From the NCBI GenBank assembly GCA_002733905.1, contig NVXK01000019.1, forward strand, positions 37,702-76,083: a stretch of 38,382 bases of DNA. Direction: 5' to 3'. A program made the position numbers and the translations under genes. Below are positions 1-6,967 of this stretch, in pieces; position 1 is the first letter of the stretch, and each line of letters starts with the position of its first letter. This DNA comes from Robiginitomaculum sp. (GTDB taxonomy: Bacteria; Pseudomonadota; Alphaproteobacteria; Caulobacterales; Maricaulaceae). The notes below the pieces were generated by a model. That model did no database searches. It worked only from the letters and a program-made list of their open reading frames with translations, and was not told the origin of the DNA.

Positions 1-461
1 CCTAATTTTTTGCCACGCACGCGGTGGCCAAGCAAACCAGTGGGCGTCCAGCCTGTAAACGCACCAGACCGGGTAAACTTATCAGCTTCGACGAGGCGGC
101 GTGGTACAGCTAACAGCAAGGTCATAACAAAATCAGCCGTGTCTTCTGTAAGAACACCGGGTGTATTGGTAATGAGAATTTTCTTTGCGTGTGCGGCGCT
201 GCGGTCAATATGATCCGTGCCTGCGCCGAAATTGGCGATCATTTTTAACTGTGGCCCTGCTGCGGCAATAATATCGGCGTCAATAATATCGGTCACGGTC
301 GGCACAAGCACATCGGCGCACTGTACGGCTGCGATCAATTCGTCTTTACTGAAGGGGGCGTCATCGAGCCGAAGTTCTGCCGCAAATAATTCTGTCAATC
401 GTGTGTGAACCGCTTGGGGCAATTTACGGGTCACGATGATTTTAGGTTTTTGTGAATTCAT
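1..461 (-). CDS. D-isomer-specific 2-hydroxyacid dehydrogenase, glyoxylate reductase-like (5' part only)
   Basis: The first 153 residues read from the ATG at 461 down to the window edge, so the C-terminal half is missing. Visible are the N-terminal substrate-domain motifs of the family: NFGAGTDHID at about residues 81-90, TNTPGVLTEDTADF at about 104-117, and the start of the nucleotide-binding domain (LGHRVRGKKLG) at the edge. The family reduces glyoxylate, hydroxypyruvate or similar 2-oxoacids with NAD(P)H in the cytosol. The first motif and the TNTPGVLTEDTAD stretch fit the GyaR/glyoxylate-hydroxypyruvate reductase branch rather than D-lactate dehydrogenase, but the catalytic Arg/Glu/His lie outside the window, so the exact substrate is open. 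It is divergent from the SH3-domain gene, with a shared 151-bp promoter region. Confidence 0.88.
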   Translation of the reverse strand, partial: MNSQKPKIIVTRKLPQAVHTRLTELFAAELRLDDAPFSKDELIAAVQCADVLVPTVTDIIDADIIAAAGPQLKMIANFGAGTDHIDRSAAHAKKILITNTPGVLTEDTADFVMTLLLAVPRRLVEADKFTRSGAFTGWTPTGLLGHRVRGKKL

Positions 462-612
462 ATCCTTAAAATGACGGGTTATGCGTAATAGGCAAGCGAA
501 AAATGACCTCTTAAAAAAGTGGGGACAAGCCTATATATTTACCCCTCGTTTATTCTCTTATGTTATATGGTGACAATTGGGTTAAGGTAATTTTTACCAT
601 AATATTAAGGTT

Positions 613-1227
613 ATGAACGTGCGTATTTCTTCACTTCTTGTTTTCGGGTTTATGACCTGTGTATTTTGCGTGTCCGCATCTGCACAGACGAAGCCAGATC
701 CGCGGAGTGCAATGAAAACTCAAAAAACCGTGTCAACGGCGCGCATTGTCGAAGATGTACCAAGCCCTGCGCTGCATTTACATAAAAACCTCGTAAGGGT
801 GAGTGCGACCAAAACACCGTCGGGATATCGTGTTCCGCGTTATGTATCGTTGAAATACGGTGCCTCCAATGGCCGTACAGGGCCAAGCAGAGAACATCCC
901 GTAGCATGGCGATATAAACGGCGTGGATTACCGATGATTGTTGTCGCCGAGACAGAAATGTGGCGCAAAGTCCAAGATGTAAACGGAGACGAGAGTTGGA
1001 TGAGTAGGCGGCTTTTGGATGGCAAACGTATGGTTCTTGCCAGAAGCGAGATTATCTTGCGTGCCAAACCGCGTTCTGATTCAAAATTACGGGTGATCGC
1101 GGCAAAAGGGGCATTGTTGAAACTTGACGGTTGTGATGATCAGGGGTGGTGCCTTGTCCGCGAACGTGATGGCACGCGTTCGGGCTATGCTTTACAATCA
1201 TTGCTTTGGGGCGCTGCGCCTCTCTAA
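613..1227 (+). CDS. Exported SH3-like domain protein
   Basis: A 204-residue protein with a clear signal peptide (hydrophobic stretch about 6-22, ending SASAQ at 25). The mature part carries two bacterial SH3-like modules: one around residues 60-120, with GPSREHPVAWRYKRRGLPM as the usual start of the alphaproteobacterial SH3_4 (DUF1058-type) repeat and WRKVQDVNGDESW, and one around 138-204, with ILRAKPRSDSK and WCLVRERDGTRSGY. Such proteins sit in the periplasm and are thought to bind peptidoglycan or envelope components; no enzyme activity is implied. Its place next to a 2-hydroxyacid dehydrogenase gene is, as I recall, common in alphaproteobacteria. The start is the only ATG in front of the signal sequence; there is no strong Shine-Dalgarno, only AAGG at 607-610. 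Confidence 0.85.
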   Translation: MNVRISSLLVFGFMTCVFCVSASAQTKPDPRSAMKTQKTVSTARIVEDVPSPALHLHKNLVRVSATKTPSGYRVPRYVSLKYGASNGRTGPSREHPVAWRYKRRGLPMIVVAETEMWRKVQDVNGDESWMSRRLLDGKRMVLARSEIILRAKPRSDSKLRVIAAKGALLKLDGCDDQGWCLVRERDGTRSGYALQSLLWGAAPL

Positions 1228-1327
1228 ATTTTTTCATTCAAGGTCTGAACATCTGCTGCGTAAGCGTTGATTGCGCTTGCCTGAATATCTGTGCGCCTCT
1301 GAAATTTAGTATAGCCGCGTAGATTTG

Positions 1328-1576
1328 AATGTTGAAGCAAATGAATGCTTTAAGCTCTTTCATTCGCACAGAGCCTTTCATATTTGATTAACCATAAAAA
1401 ATGAAAGGAAAATTCCCTTTCATTTCCCAGTATTGTTTAACTTTAGATTAACCATAAATTTTGACAGCGAAAATCACTTTCAAACACCGGGGCGAAGTAA
1501 TCTTTAATTAACCATGTTCAAATAATGGCCAAATCTGCTTTCAAAACCCTATGCCTACTCATTATTCATTAACCAT
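1328..1576 (+). repeat. Degenerate ~60-bp tandem repeats with TTAACCAT and CTTTCA
   Basis: TTAACCAT occurs at 1388, 1448, 1508 and 1569, spacing 60, 60 and 61 bp. In each unit CTTTCA follows 29-30 bp after the start (1417, 1477, 1538); a further CTTTCA at 1357 marks a degenerate unit beginning near 1328 that has lost the TTAACCAT. The bases around CTTTCA are partly kept (AAAT shortly before it). Unit 1 also has a 10-bp inverted repeat, AAATGAAAGG (1399-1408) and CCTTTCATTT (1416-1425). The array ends 19 bp before the start codon of the ribbon-helix-helix-like gene, so it looks like a repeated operator. The rest of 1228-1594 shows no gene. Confidence 0.8.
1437..1455 (+). promoter_or_regulatory. 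Full CtrA-type box within the 60-bp repeats
   Basis: TTAA (1437-1440), seven bases, then TTAACCAT (1448-1455) matches the known CtrA consensus TTAA-N7-TTAAC joined to the CtrA half-site TTAACCAT described in Caulobacter. The other three copies of TTAACCAT have weaker upstream halves (TTCA at 1377, GTAA at 1497, CTCA at 1558). Assignment to CtrA is inference from motif match. Confidence 0.55.
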
Positions 1577-1594
1577 AATTGGGTATACAAACAT

Positions 1595-1936
1595 ATGACC
1601 ACACAAAAAGCCGTAGAAATGATGATTGAACCAGGGGCCGAGGCCTTGATCGTACAAATGGGCCGCAAAATGCACACCAAAGCACGATCGAAAGTGTTGG
1701 ACAGGGCCTTGACCCATATTCGCGCCACCCAACATAGCTCCGAAGTCGCCGCTTGGTTTAGTGAGGAGCGGTTTTTGGCCACGCGGCGAACAACCGTGCG
1801 CCTTTCACCTGAAAATGCAGACTATGTAGAAACAATTGCAGCAATGACAGGACGCGGGCGGCCTTCAATTTTGCTTGATATCGTATATTTGGCGGCAAGC
1901 CGTATGCAAAAGGAAGATTTCGAGGCTTTACGCTAG
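1595..1936 (+). CDS. Tandem ribbon-helix-helix-like DNA-binding protein (hypothetical)
   Basis: A 113-residue protein with no name I recognise. It appears to hold two similar halves, each with the strand-helix-helix pattern of ribbon-helix-helix (RHH) folds. Residues about 6-43 have strand AVEMMIEP, helix GAEALIVQMGRKM and helix KARSKVLDRALTHI; residues about 65-104 have strand TTVRLSPE, helix NADYVETIAAM and helix RPSILLDIVYLAASRM. The second half is the better match to CopG/DUF1778-type domains. RHH proteins usually dimerise to bind DNA through paired strands; a chain with two halves could do so alone. The four-copy TTAACCAT array directly upstream suggests autoregulation or CtrA control. 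A partner gene follows 20 bp later. No Shine-Dalgarno is evident before the ATG. Confidence 0.65.
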   Translation: MTTQKAVEMMIEPGAEALIVQMGRKMHTKARSKVLDRALTHIRATQHSSEVAAWFSEERFLATRRTTVRLSPENADYVETIAAMTGRGRPSILLDIVYLAASRMQKEDFEALR

Positions 1937-1956
1937 AAATAGGATTGAGGACGGAC

Positions 1957-2646
1957 ATGACTGAAGGTCAATGGATTTCGCTATTTGCAATGTTTGTCTC
2001 TTTGACTGCCATGCTGATTCAATTGGTGTTTGGCGTATTGGGCATGCGCCGCGCCCAAATGGAAACAGACCGTCAAATCGCGGAAACGAAAAAACAAGAA
2101 AAACTCCATATCCTGAGCGCCGAAGAAAACTATAAAACGGACGTACGTATGTGGGGGCGAAGTGTCGTACGCGAAATGGCGTTGGCACAACAATTATGCA
2201 AAATTGATCCGTCAAGTTTCGTAACATCTGACTATGATTTAAAACGTGCGGAAACAGTTGCAAAACTACGCGGGTATTTGGACAAAGCAAAATGGCTGTT
2301 TCCAAATTTGGCAACGCCGTCGGCGCCAACCGATACTTGGGAGCATGATCCAAAGAAACGGCTTTCTGCTTTGGAAGCAATTTTGCATGCCTATCATGTC
2401 TTGGATACTGTAAAGCCAAAAGATCAAAAAAACAGAGACCGCTCCGTGGTGAATTTACGAAATTTACGAAAGCAATTTGTTCGAGAAATGCGGCGCGCCG
2501 TTGATCCACATGTACGCGGTGAAGACATTGAACGCCTTATGGCCGAAGTGGACGAAGCACATGAAGCCGACAAACAAAAACAGATTGAAGAGAGCAAACC
2601 TGCCGAGGTCATGAGTGCAGCGCAGTCCAACGTGTACAGAAAATAG
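1957..2646 (+). CDS. Membrane-anchored coiled-coil protein of unknown function
   Basis: I do not recognise this 229-residue protein. It has one N-terminal membrane segment (about residues 6-29) followed by a charged helical stretch (about 30-55, RRAQMETDRQIAETKKQEK) that looks like a coiled coil, then a cytosolic, mainly helical domain rich in Lys, Arg and Glu. The tail (about 190-215) is again strongly charged and helical. The start chosen is the ATG at 1957, preceded by GAGG at 1947-1950; an upstream TTG at 1945 is possible but has no ribosome site. It lies 20 bp behind the RHH-like gene and is probably co-transcribed, so the two may work together, for example a membrane protein whose expression the regulator controls. 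Confidence 0.7.
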   Translation: MTEGQWISLFAMFVSLTAMLIQLVFGVLGMRRAQMETDRQIAETKKQEKLHILSAEENYKTDVRMWGRSVVREMALAQQLCKIDPSSFVTSDYDLKRAETVAKLRGYLDKAKWLFPNLATPSAPTDTWEHDPKKRLSALEAILHAYHVLDTVKPKDQKNRDRSVVNLRNLRKQFVREMRRAVDPHVRGEDIERLMAEVDEAHEADKQKQIEESKPAEVMSAAQSNVYRK

Positions 2647-2733
2647 ACCTTCAATTATGAGCACGGTAAAAATTGAGTGTGATTTTTATTCGCATCTGTT
2701 ATGTAGAATATTCACACTATAAATTGGCAGTCT

Positions 2734-2979
2734 ATGTACCACAAATTTAAAACCATGATGAAAACCAATTACAAAAAGGCCCTCCTTTTTGCGGTGATTT
2801 ATTTGGTTGTGAAATGGACAATTATTCTGACTATCGGAGGTTGGCTACACGCGAATGGATATACGAAATATTGGTATGTCCTTATCCCACCGCTTTTGCT
2901 TGGGTGTTATATTTACTATATCCGTAAGAAAAAATCGGTAAAAATAGACAAGTCCGCGCTAGATACGCTGAAGGAATAA
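2734..2979 (+). CDS. Small two-pass membrane protein (hypothetical)
   Basis: An 81-residue protein with two likely membrane helices (about 15-36 and 46-63), basic N-terminus and a basic motif IRKKK just after the second helix, suggesting both ends are in the cytosol. No family recognised. Neither the ATG at 2734 nor the ATGs at 2755 and 2758 has a convincing Shine-Dalgarno, so the start is uncertain and the message might be near-leaderless. The 200 bp that follow (2980-3179) hold nothing I can identify. Confidence 0.55.
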   Translation: MYHKFKTMMKTNYKKALLFAVIYLVVKWTIILTIGGWLHANGYTKYWYVLIPPLLLGCYIYYIRKKKSVKIDKSALDTLKE

Positions 2980-3179
2980 GCAGAGTCGCGCGCTAGATTT
3001 TAGGCGGAAGCAACTCCACGTTCAGAGTATGACTAACCCGTTAGCCCCTGATTGATCCCTTGTTTCGAACTCCGTCCAAAAAGGACATTCGAAGATTATT
3101 TATCTATAAATTCATCTAAATGACTCTCTGGCGGCGTCTTACTATGCGTAAGGTAAATTGACACAGAAAGTAAAGTAAG

Positions 3180-3890
3180 ATGAAAACACTTGTTAAACTA
3201 CAGTGGCAGACAGCCTGCGTAGAAATAATCGTGATGATTTTCGCAGTCATATTTTTAAAGAAAGCATTCGATCCATTTTTCTGGCGGTTTTCAGGCCCGG
3301 CAGCCCTGGCCGTTATCATGGTTGGCTTGACAATTTATCTGCGATTAAGCGGACAAACTTGGGAAGATTTAGGATTGCGGCGCTTGCAAAGCCGAAGAGA
3401 TAAACTCATGCTTATGCCACAAATTTTGCTCACATTTCTAGCAATGTCTGCCGCTCTTGCCCTTGCTCTTTATGGCGGATTAGCACTTGGCCTAACGTTT
3501 ATGGAAGAAATACCACAAGGGGTCGAGGAGAGATGGGGTGATATTAAAGGCAACCTACCACTGTATTTAATATGGGTTATGATATCTTGGGTGATTGCAG
3601 GTTTTTCAGAAGAAATTATTTTTCGTGGTTTCATGATCACGCGCCTAACGACCCTTTTGGGAGGGGCAAAATCTGCGACGTTTTTCGCAGTAATTTTTGC
3701 AGGTATTTTCTTTGGATATTTACATTTTTACAATCAAGGCTATCGCGGATTTATCACAGCGACCCTGATCGGGATCGCATTCGGGGCCATGTTTTTGCTA
3801 TTTAAACGTAATCTCTGGCCGCTTATCTTTGTTCACGGCTGTATTGATACATTAGGATTTACCGTGAGGATGTTGGACTTGGATGTCTAG
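3180..3890 (+). CDS. CPBP family intramembrane metalloprotease (CAAX/Abi type)
   Basis: A 236-residue polytopic membrane protein carrying the three conserved CPBP motifs: EExxxR as E144-E145-x3-R149 (FSEEIIFRGF), an FxxxH-type motif ending at H182 (FGYLH), and a C-terminal HxxxN/D-type motif as H219-x3-D223. These Glu and His residues form the metal site in the family (Rce1, bacterial Abi proteins). Here the last motif ends in Asp rather than the more usual Asn. Bacterial members process or shield against peptides, or act in membrane protein handling; the substrate cannot be told. It stands alone on the + strand, followed by a hairpin shared with convergent fabI. Confidence 0.85.
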   Translation: MKTLVKLQWQTACVEIIVMIFAVIFLKKAFDPFFWRFSGPAALAVIMVGLTIYLRLSGQTWEDLGLRRLQSRRDKLMLMPQILLTFLAMSAALALALYGGLALGLTFMEEIPQGVEERWGDIKGNLPLYLIWVMISWVIAGFSEEIIFRGFMITRLTTLLGGAKSATFFAVIFAGIFFGYLHFYNQGYRGFITATLIGIAFGAMFLLFKRNLWPLIFVHGCIDTLGFTVRMLDLDV

Positions 3891-3895
3891 ATATT

Positions 3896-3935
3896 TTCAA
3901 TTGCCCACTTTTATATTTCAAAGCGGGCAATTGAA
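3896..3935. terminator. Hairpin between convergent CPBP gene and fabI
   Basis: TTCAATTGCCC (3896-3906) pairs perfectly with GGGCAATTGAA (3925-3935), and CTTT/AAAG extends the stem after one mismatch. It lies between two convergent stop codons. There is no clear T-tract on either strand, so it may act as a bidirectional or RNA-stabilising hairpin. Confidence 0.6.
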
Positions 3936-3972
3936 GTATTCATGTGTTCATTACATCTCAAAGGCGTGACGA

Positions 3973-4806
3973 TTAATCAATACCAAGGCTTGCCTTTAAG
4001 GGGCCTTCTTGTGGCATGGCGATGGCATGGAAGCCGCCGTCAACATGGTGGGTTTCGCCCGTGCAACTTGTCCCCAATGAGGAGAGAAGATAAAGCGCGG
4101 CTCCTGCAACGCCTTCAAGTTCTGTATGTTCTTGCATGGCGGCTGCGGCTTTGTTGAATCTAAACATATGGCGACCAGAACCAATGCCAGCTGCGGCGAG
4201 GGTTTTCACAGGCCCAGCAGAGATTGCGTTGACGCGAATGCCGCGTGGGCCAAGATCAGCGGCCATATAGCGCGTACAGGCTTCGAGGGCTGCTTTGGCA
4301 ACACCCATAACATTATAATTTGGTATAACCCGTTCCGCGCCAAGATAGGTCATGGTAATCATAGAGCCACCTGCGCTCATCATTTCTGATGCGCGACGAC
4401 CTGCATCGACAAAGCTATAGGCTGAAATATCAAGCGCAGAAGCAAAACCTTCACGTGTGGTATTGTCGATGAAAGACCCCATAAGCTGTTCTTTGCCTGC
4501 GAAGGCAACAGAATGGACAAGAAAATCAATTTCGCCCCATGCATCTTTCAAAGCTGCAAAACACGCATCCATGCTGGCATCATCTGTCACGTCACAAGGT
4601 ACAATAATGGAAGAGCCAATGCTTTCGGCAAGTGGACGTACACGGCGTTCGAGCGCTTCACCTTGGTAAGTGAACGCAATTTCTGCGCCCTGTGCATGTA
4701 ATTGCTCTGCAATTGCCCACGCAATAGAGTTTTTATTTGCGACACCCATAATAAGTCCGCGTTTGCCTTTCATAAGGCTCCCTGTAGGAAATTCACGTTT
4801 GGCCAT
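3973..4806 (-). CDS. fabI: Enoyl-[acyl-carrier-protein] reductase (NADH), FabI
   Basis: A 277-residue short-chain dehydrogenase-type enzyme that catalyses the last reduction of each fatty-acid elongation cycle. The FabI signature is complete: cofactor loop GVANKNSIAWAIA at 21-33, LVHSVAFAGKEQL near 96-108, and catalytic Tyr154, Tyr164 and Lys171 in YLGAERVIPNYNVMGVAK (E. coli Tyr146, Tyr156, Lys163). The start is the ATG at 4806 with AAGGA 7-11 bases upstream; a longer open frame reaching 4905 adds 33 residues unlike FabI and is rejected. It is divergent from the TerC-family gene and convergent with the CPBP gene. The classical Tyr-x6-Lys spacing argues against FabV or FabL. Confidence 0.96.
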   Translation of the reverse strand: MAKREFPTGSLMKGKRGLIMGVANKNSIAWAIAEQLHAQGAEIAFTYQGEALERRVRPLAESIGSSIIVPCDVTDDASMDACFAALKDAWGEIDFLVHSVAFAGKEQLMGSFIDNTTREGFASALDISAYSFVDAGRRASEMMSAGGSMITMTYLGAERVIPNYNVMGVAKAALEACTRYMAADLGPRGIRVNAISAGPVKTLAAAGIGSGRHMFRFNKAAAAMQEHTELEGVAGAALYLLSSLGTSCTGETHHVDGGFHAIAMPQEGPLKASLGID

Positions 4807-4974
4807 ACTATCATCCTTTATGTTTCTTTTAATGTAATGGGGGGGCAGGGCAAACACCAGAGGCAAAGGCAAAAAAACGGGTAATTCTAAAATGCCTATG
4901 ACCAAAATACATGATCAGGGTTTACGAACACCTAGCGAATGCGCTAAACAAAAACATTCACACTCGGAGGATTT

Positions 4975-5826
4975 ATGGCTGAACTATTCACAATACCCAA
5001 TATGCTGACATTGCTAATGTTGATCATGTTACAGGCCGTATTGGGCTTTGATAATTTGCTCTATATCGCTATCGAATCCAATAAAGTCGGTGAGAAAGAT
5101 GCGGCGAAAGTCCGTAAATGGGGCATTGGCCTTGCGGTTGTTTTTCGTATCGTCCTCCTAATCATTATCGTCAAACTCTTTGATGTCATGGCAGGCGAGC
5201 TGTTCTCAATTCCATTTATAGGATTTGTGGAAGGCCATTTCACACTACAAGCCCTCGTAACCTTGATTGGTGGCGCGTTCATTATCTATACAGCGATTAA
5301 AGAGATTAGCCATATGCTGACCGTGGATCATATTGAACATACGGGCGGTAAAGGCCGTAGCTCGGTTGCCAAGGCGATAGCAATGATTGTTGCTATGAAC
5401 CTTGTTTTCTCGTTCGATTCTATTTTATCAGCCATGGCCATTGCTTCGGAGCAAGACGTCAATGGGGTGACGATTGGTTATAATGTGCCACTGATGGCGA
5501 TTGCGATTATTGTCTCAGGATTGGCCATGATGTTGATGGCGGACGCCGTTACAGATTTCCTCAAAAAGAACCGCATGTACGAGGTCATGGGCTTGTTCAT
5601 TCTTTTCCTCGTCGGCGTCTTACTTGTCACCGAGGGCGCGCATTTGGCACATTTGAAAATATTCAATTTCCCAATCGACGCCATGTCTAAATCAAGCTTC
5701 TATCTTGTTGTTGGTGTGTTGGTCATTACGGATATTATTTCATCCAAATACCAAAAACGCCTCTGGTCACAACGCGAAAAAGAAATTCACGGTACTTATA
5801 ATGCCGACGAAAATCTTGAACATTAG
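4975..5826 (+). CDS. TerC family integral membrane protein
   Basis: A 283-residue membrane protein of the TerC/Alx/YkoY family. The two acidic family motifs are present in membrane segments: LGFDNLLYIAI near residues 23-33 and VFSFDSILSAMAIA near 144-157. Members export manganese and help metal loading of secreted proteins, or confer tellurite tolerance; which applies here is unknown. Length and about seven to eight predicted helices suit the family. A good ribosome site (GGAGG) sits 6 bases before the ATG. No alx-type pH-responsive leader structure was recognised in the 168-bp gap to fabI. Confidence 0.88.
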   Translation: MAELFTIPNMLTLLMLIMLQAVLGFDNLLYIAIESNKVGEKDAAKVRKWGIGLAVVFRIVLLIIIVKLFDVMAGELFSIPFIGFVEGHFTLQALVTLIGGAFIIYTAIKEISHMLTVDHIEHTGGKGRSSVAKAIAMIVAMNLVFSFDSILSAMAIASEQDVNGVTIGYNVPLMAIAIIVSGLAMMLMADAVTDFLKKNRMYEVMGLFILFLVGVLLVTEGAHLAHLKIFNFPIDAMSKSSFYLVVGVLVITDIISSKYQKRLWSQREKEIHGTYNADENLEH

Positions 5827-5838
5827 AGATATATACGT

Positions 5839-6579
5839 TTAAGTTCGGATAAAATGGGCGAGCGCTTGTGAAAGGTGCTCGGCCATTTTAGAAATTTTCG
5901 CCGCCGTATCAACAAGGTCTTGACGAACTTCAAATGTAATATGGCGCAGGCCGCGCGGAATGACATGCCTATCCATCGTATAGTTTAGCTCTAGTGCGGA
6001 ATAAGGTTCGTTAAGCCCAACAAGATAAGGATGAATACGTTCAATTTCCGCCCGCAGCCGTATGGCCTCGTCTTCGTCAGTTTTCCATAAAATTCCGATA
6101 TCAATATCTCGTTTACTGCCTTGATGCGGTTTGGGCGTAAAACTATGAATTGAAATAATCAACGGATCAACAAAGCGCTCTTGCACCATGTCTAATTGCG
6201 TTTCAAGTGCGTGGTGATAGGGTTCATAAAAATGATGTATTCGCGCTTGGCGGTCTTGGGGAGTTAAGTTCTGATTGGCGGGAATAATTGTGCCGTCACT
6301 TGTTTTTGAAACCAGGGCCGCGCTTTCAAGGTCTCGGTTTGGATCGATAAGCAGTCGCGAAAAACCGGCCAAGAGCCCCGCAGAACCAAAAATCGAGCAA
6401 AATTGCCGTGTCAGGGCTTCCGCGCCAATATCCCATCCAATATGACGATTTAAATCTGCGTCACCCAAGCCAAGATTATCATATACGCTCGGCACATGAT
6501 TGGTCGCATGATCACAAAAACAAAATACGGGCGTGGTGGATGTTGGTGCTAATAGCGTAAAAAAGGCGTCATTATTCAT
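5839..6579 (-). CDS. N-formylglutamate amidohydrolase family protein
   Basis: A 246-residue protein of the N-formylglutamate deformylase family (final step of one histidine-degradation route, releasing glutamate and formate). Motifs visible: CDHATNHVP near 22-30, IGWDIGAEALT near 47-57, LIDPNRD near 77-83 and ISIHSFTP near 142-149, containing the presumed metal-binding His/Asp/Glu residues. No other hut genes are nearby; many alphaproteobacteria carry such a stand-alone paralogue whose real substrate may be a different acylated amino acid. It ends 12 bp from the convergent TerC gene. Confidence 0.86.
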   Translation of the reverse strand: MNNDAFFTLLAPTSTTPVFCFCDHATNHVPSVYDNLGLGDADLNRHIGWDIGAEALTRQFCSIFGSAGLLAGFSRLLIDPNRDLESAALVSKTSDGTIIPANQNLTPQDRQARIHHFYEPYHHALETQLDMVQERFVDPLIISIHSFTPKPHQGSKRDIDIGILWKTDEDEAIRLRAEIERIHPYLVGLNEPYSALELNYTMDRHVIPRGLRHITFEVRQDLVDTAAKISKMAEHLSQALAHFIRT

Positions 6580-6857
6580 AAGTATAATTTATGGCGACTT
6601 TGCGTGTGAGTAAACTCTTTAATTGGCGCCACTTATTCGCCCAAGGTTGTTAGACTTATAAGGGCTATTTTTCACGCCTAAAATTGACCACAAACCTCCA
6701 CATACATCTTCACATATGTGTATTTCCTATGAACAGGCCACAAAAGACCTCCCCGTAAAATCGCTCGCTGTTTTCACGTTTATTCGCTTGAGCATTACCG
6801 CAAAACGGTATATCCCCACATGCACTGTGAAACATTCTCGGTTTGCGAAATGGTTAT

Positions 6858-6948
6858 GGTGAGGTGGCCGAGTGGTTTAAGGCGCACGCTTGGAAAGCGT
6901 GTGTGCGTTAATAGCGTACCGTGGGTTCGAATCCCATCCTCACCTCCA
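6858..6948 (+). tRNA. tRNA-Ser (anticodon GGA)
   Basis: Acceptor stem GGTGAGG (6858-6864) pairs with CCTCACC (6938-6944); anticodon loop TTGGAAA gives GGA, reading UCC/UCU Ser codons; the long variable arm is of class II type; the T-arm contains GGGTTCGAATCCC; CCA is encoded at 6946-6948. Odd point: the discriminator base before CCA is T (6945), whereas bacterial tRNA-Ser usually has G73. The 280 bp upstream (6580-6857) contain only AT-rich promoter-like sequence. Confidence 0.95.
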
Positions 6949-6967
6949 TTTTCATAGATAAATTTAT

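Noticed and set aside
1388-1576. CRISPR-like array
   Set aside because: Regular 60-bp spacing, but the conserved parts are only 8 and 6 bases and there are no cas genes; better read as repeated operators.
4807-4905. N-terminal extension of FabI
   Set aside because: Extra 33 residues unlike FabI; the ATG at 4806 has a good ribosome site and fits family length.
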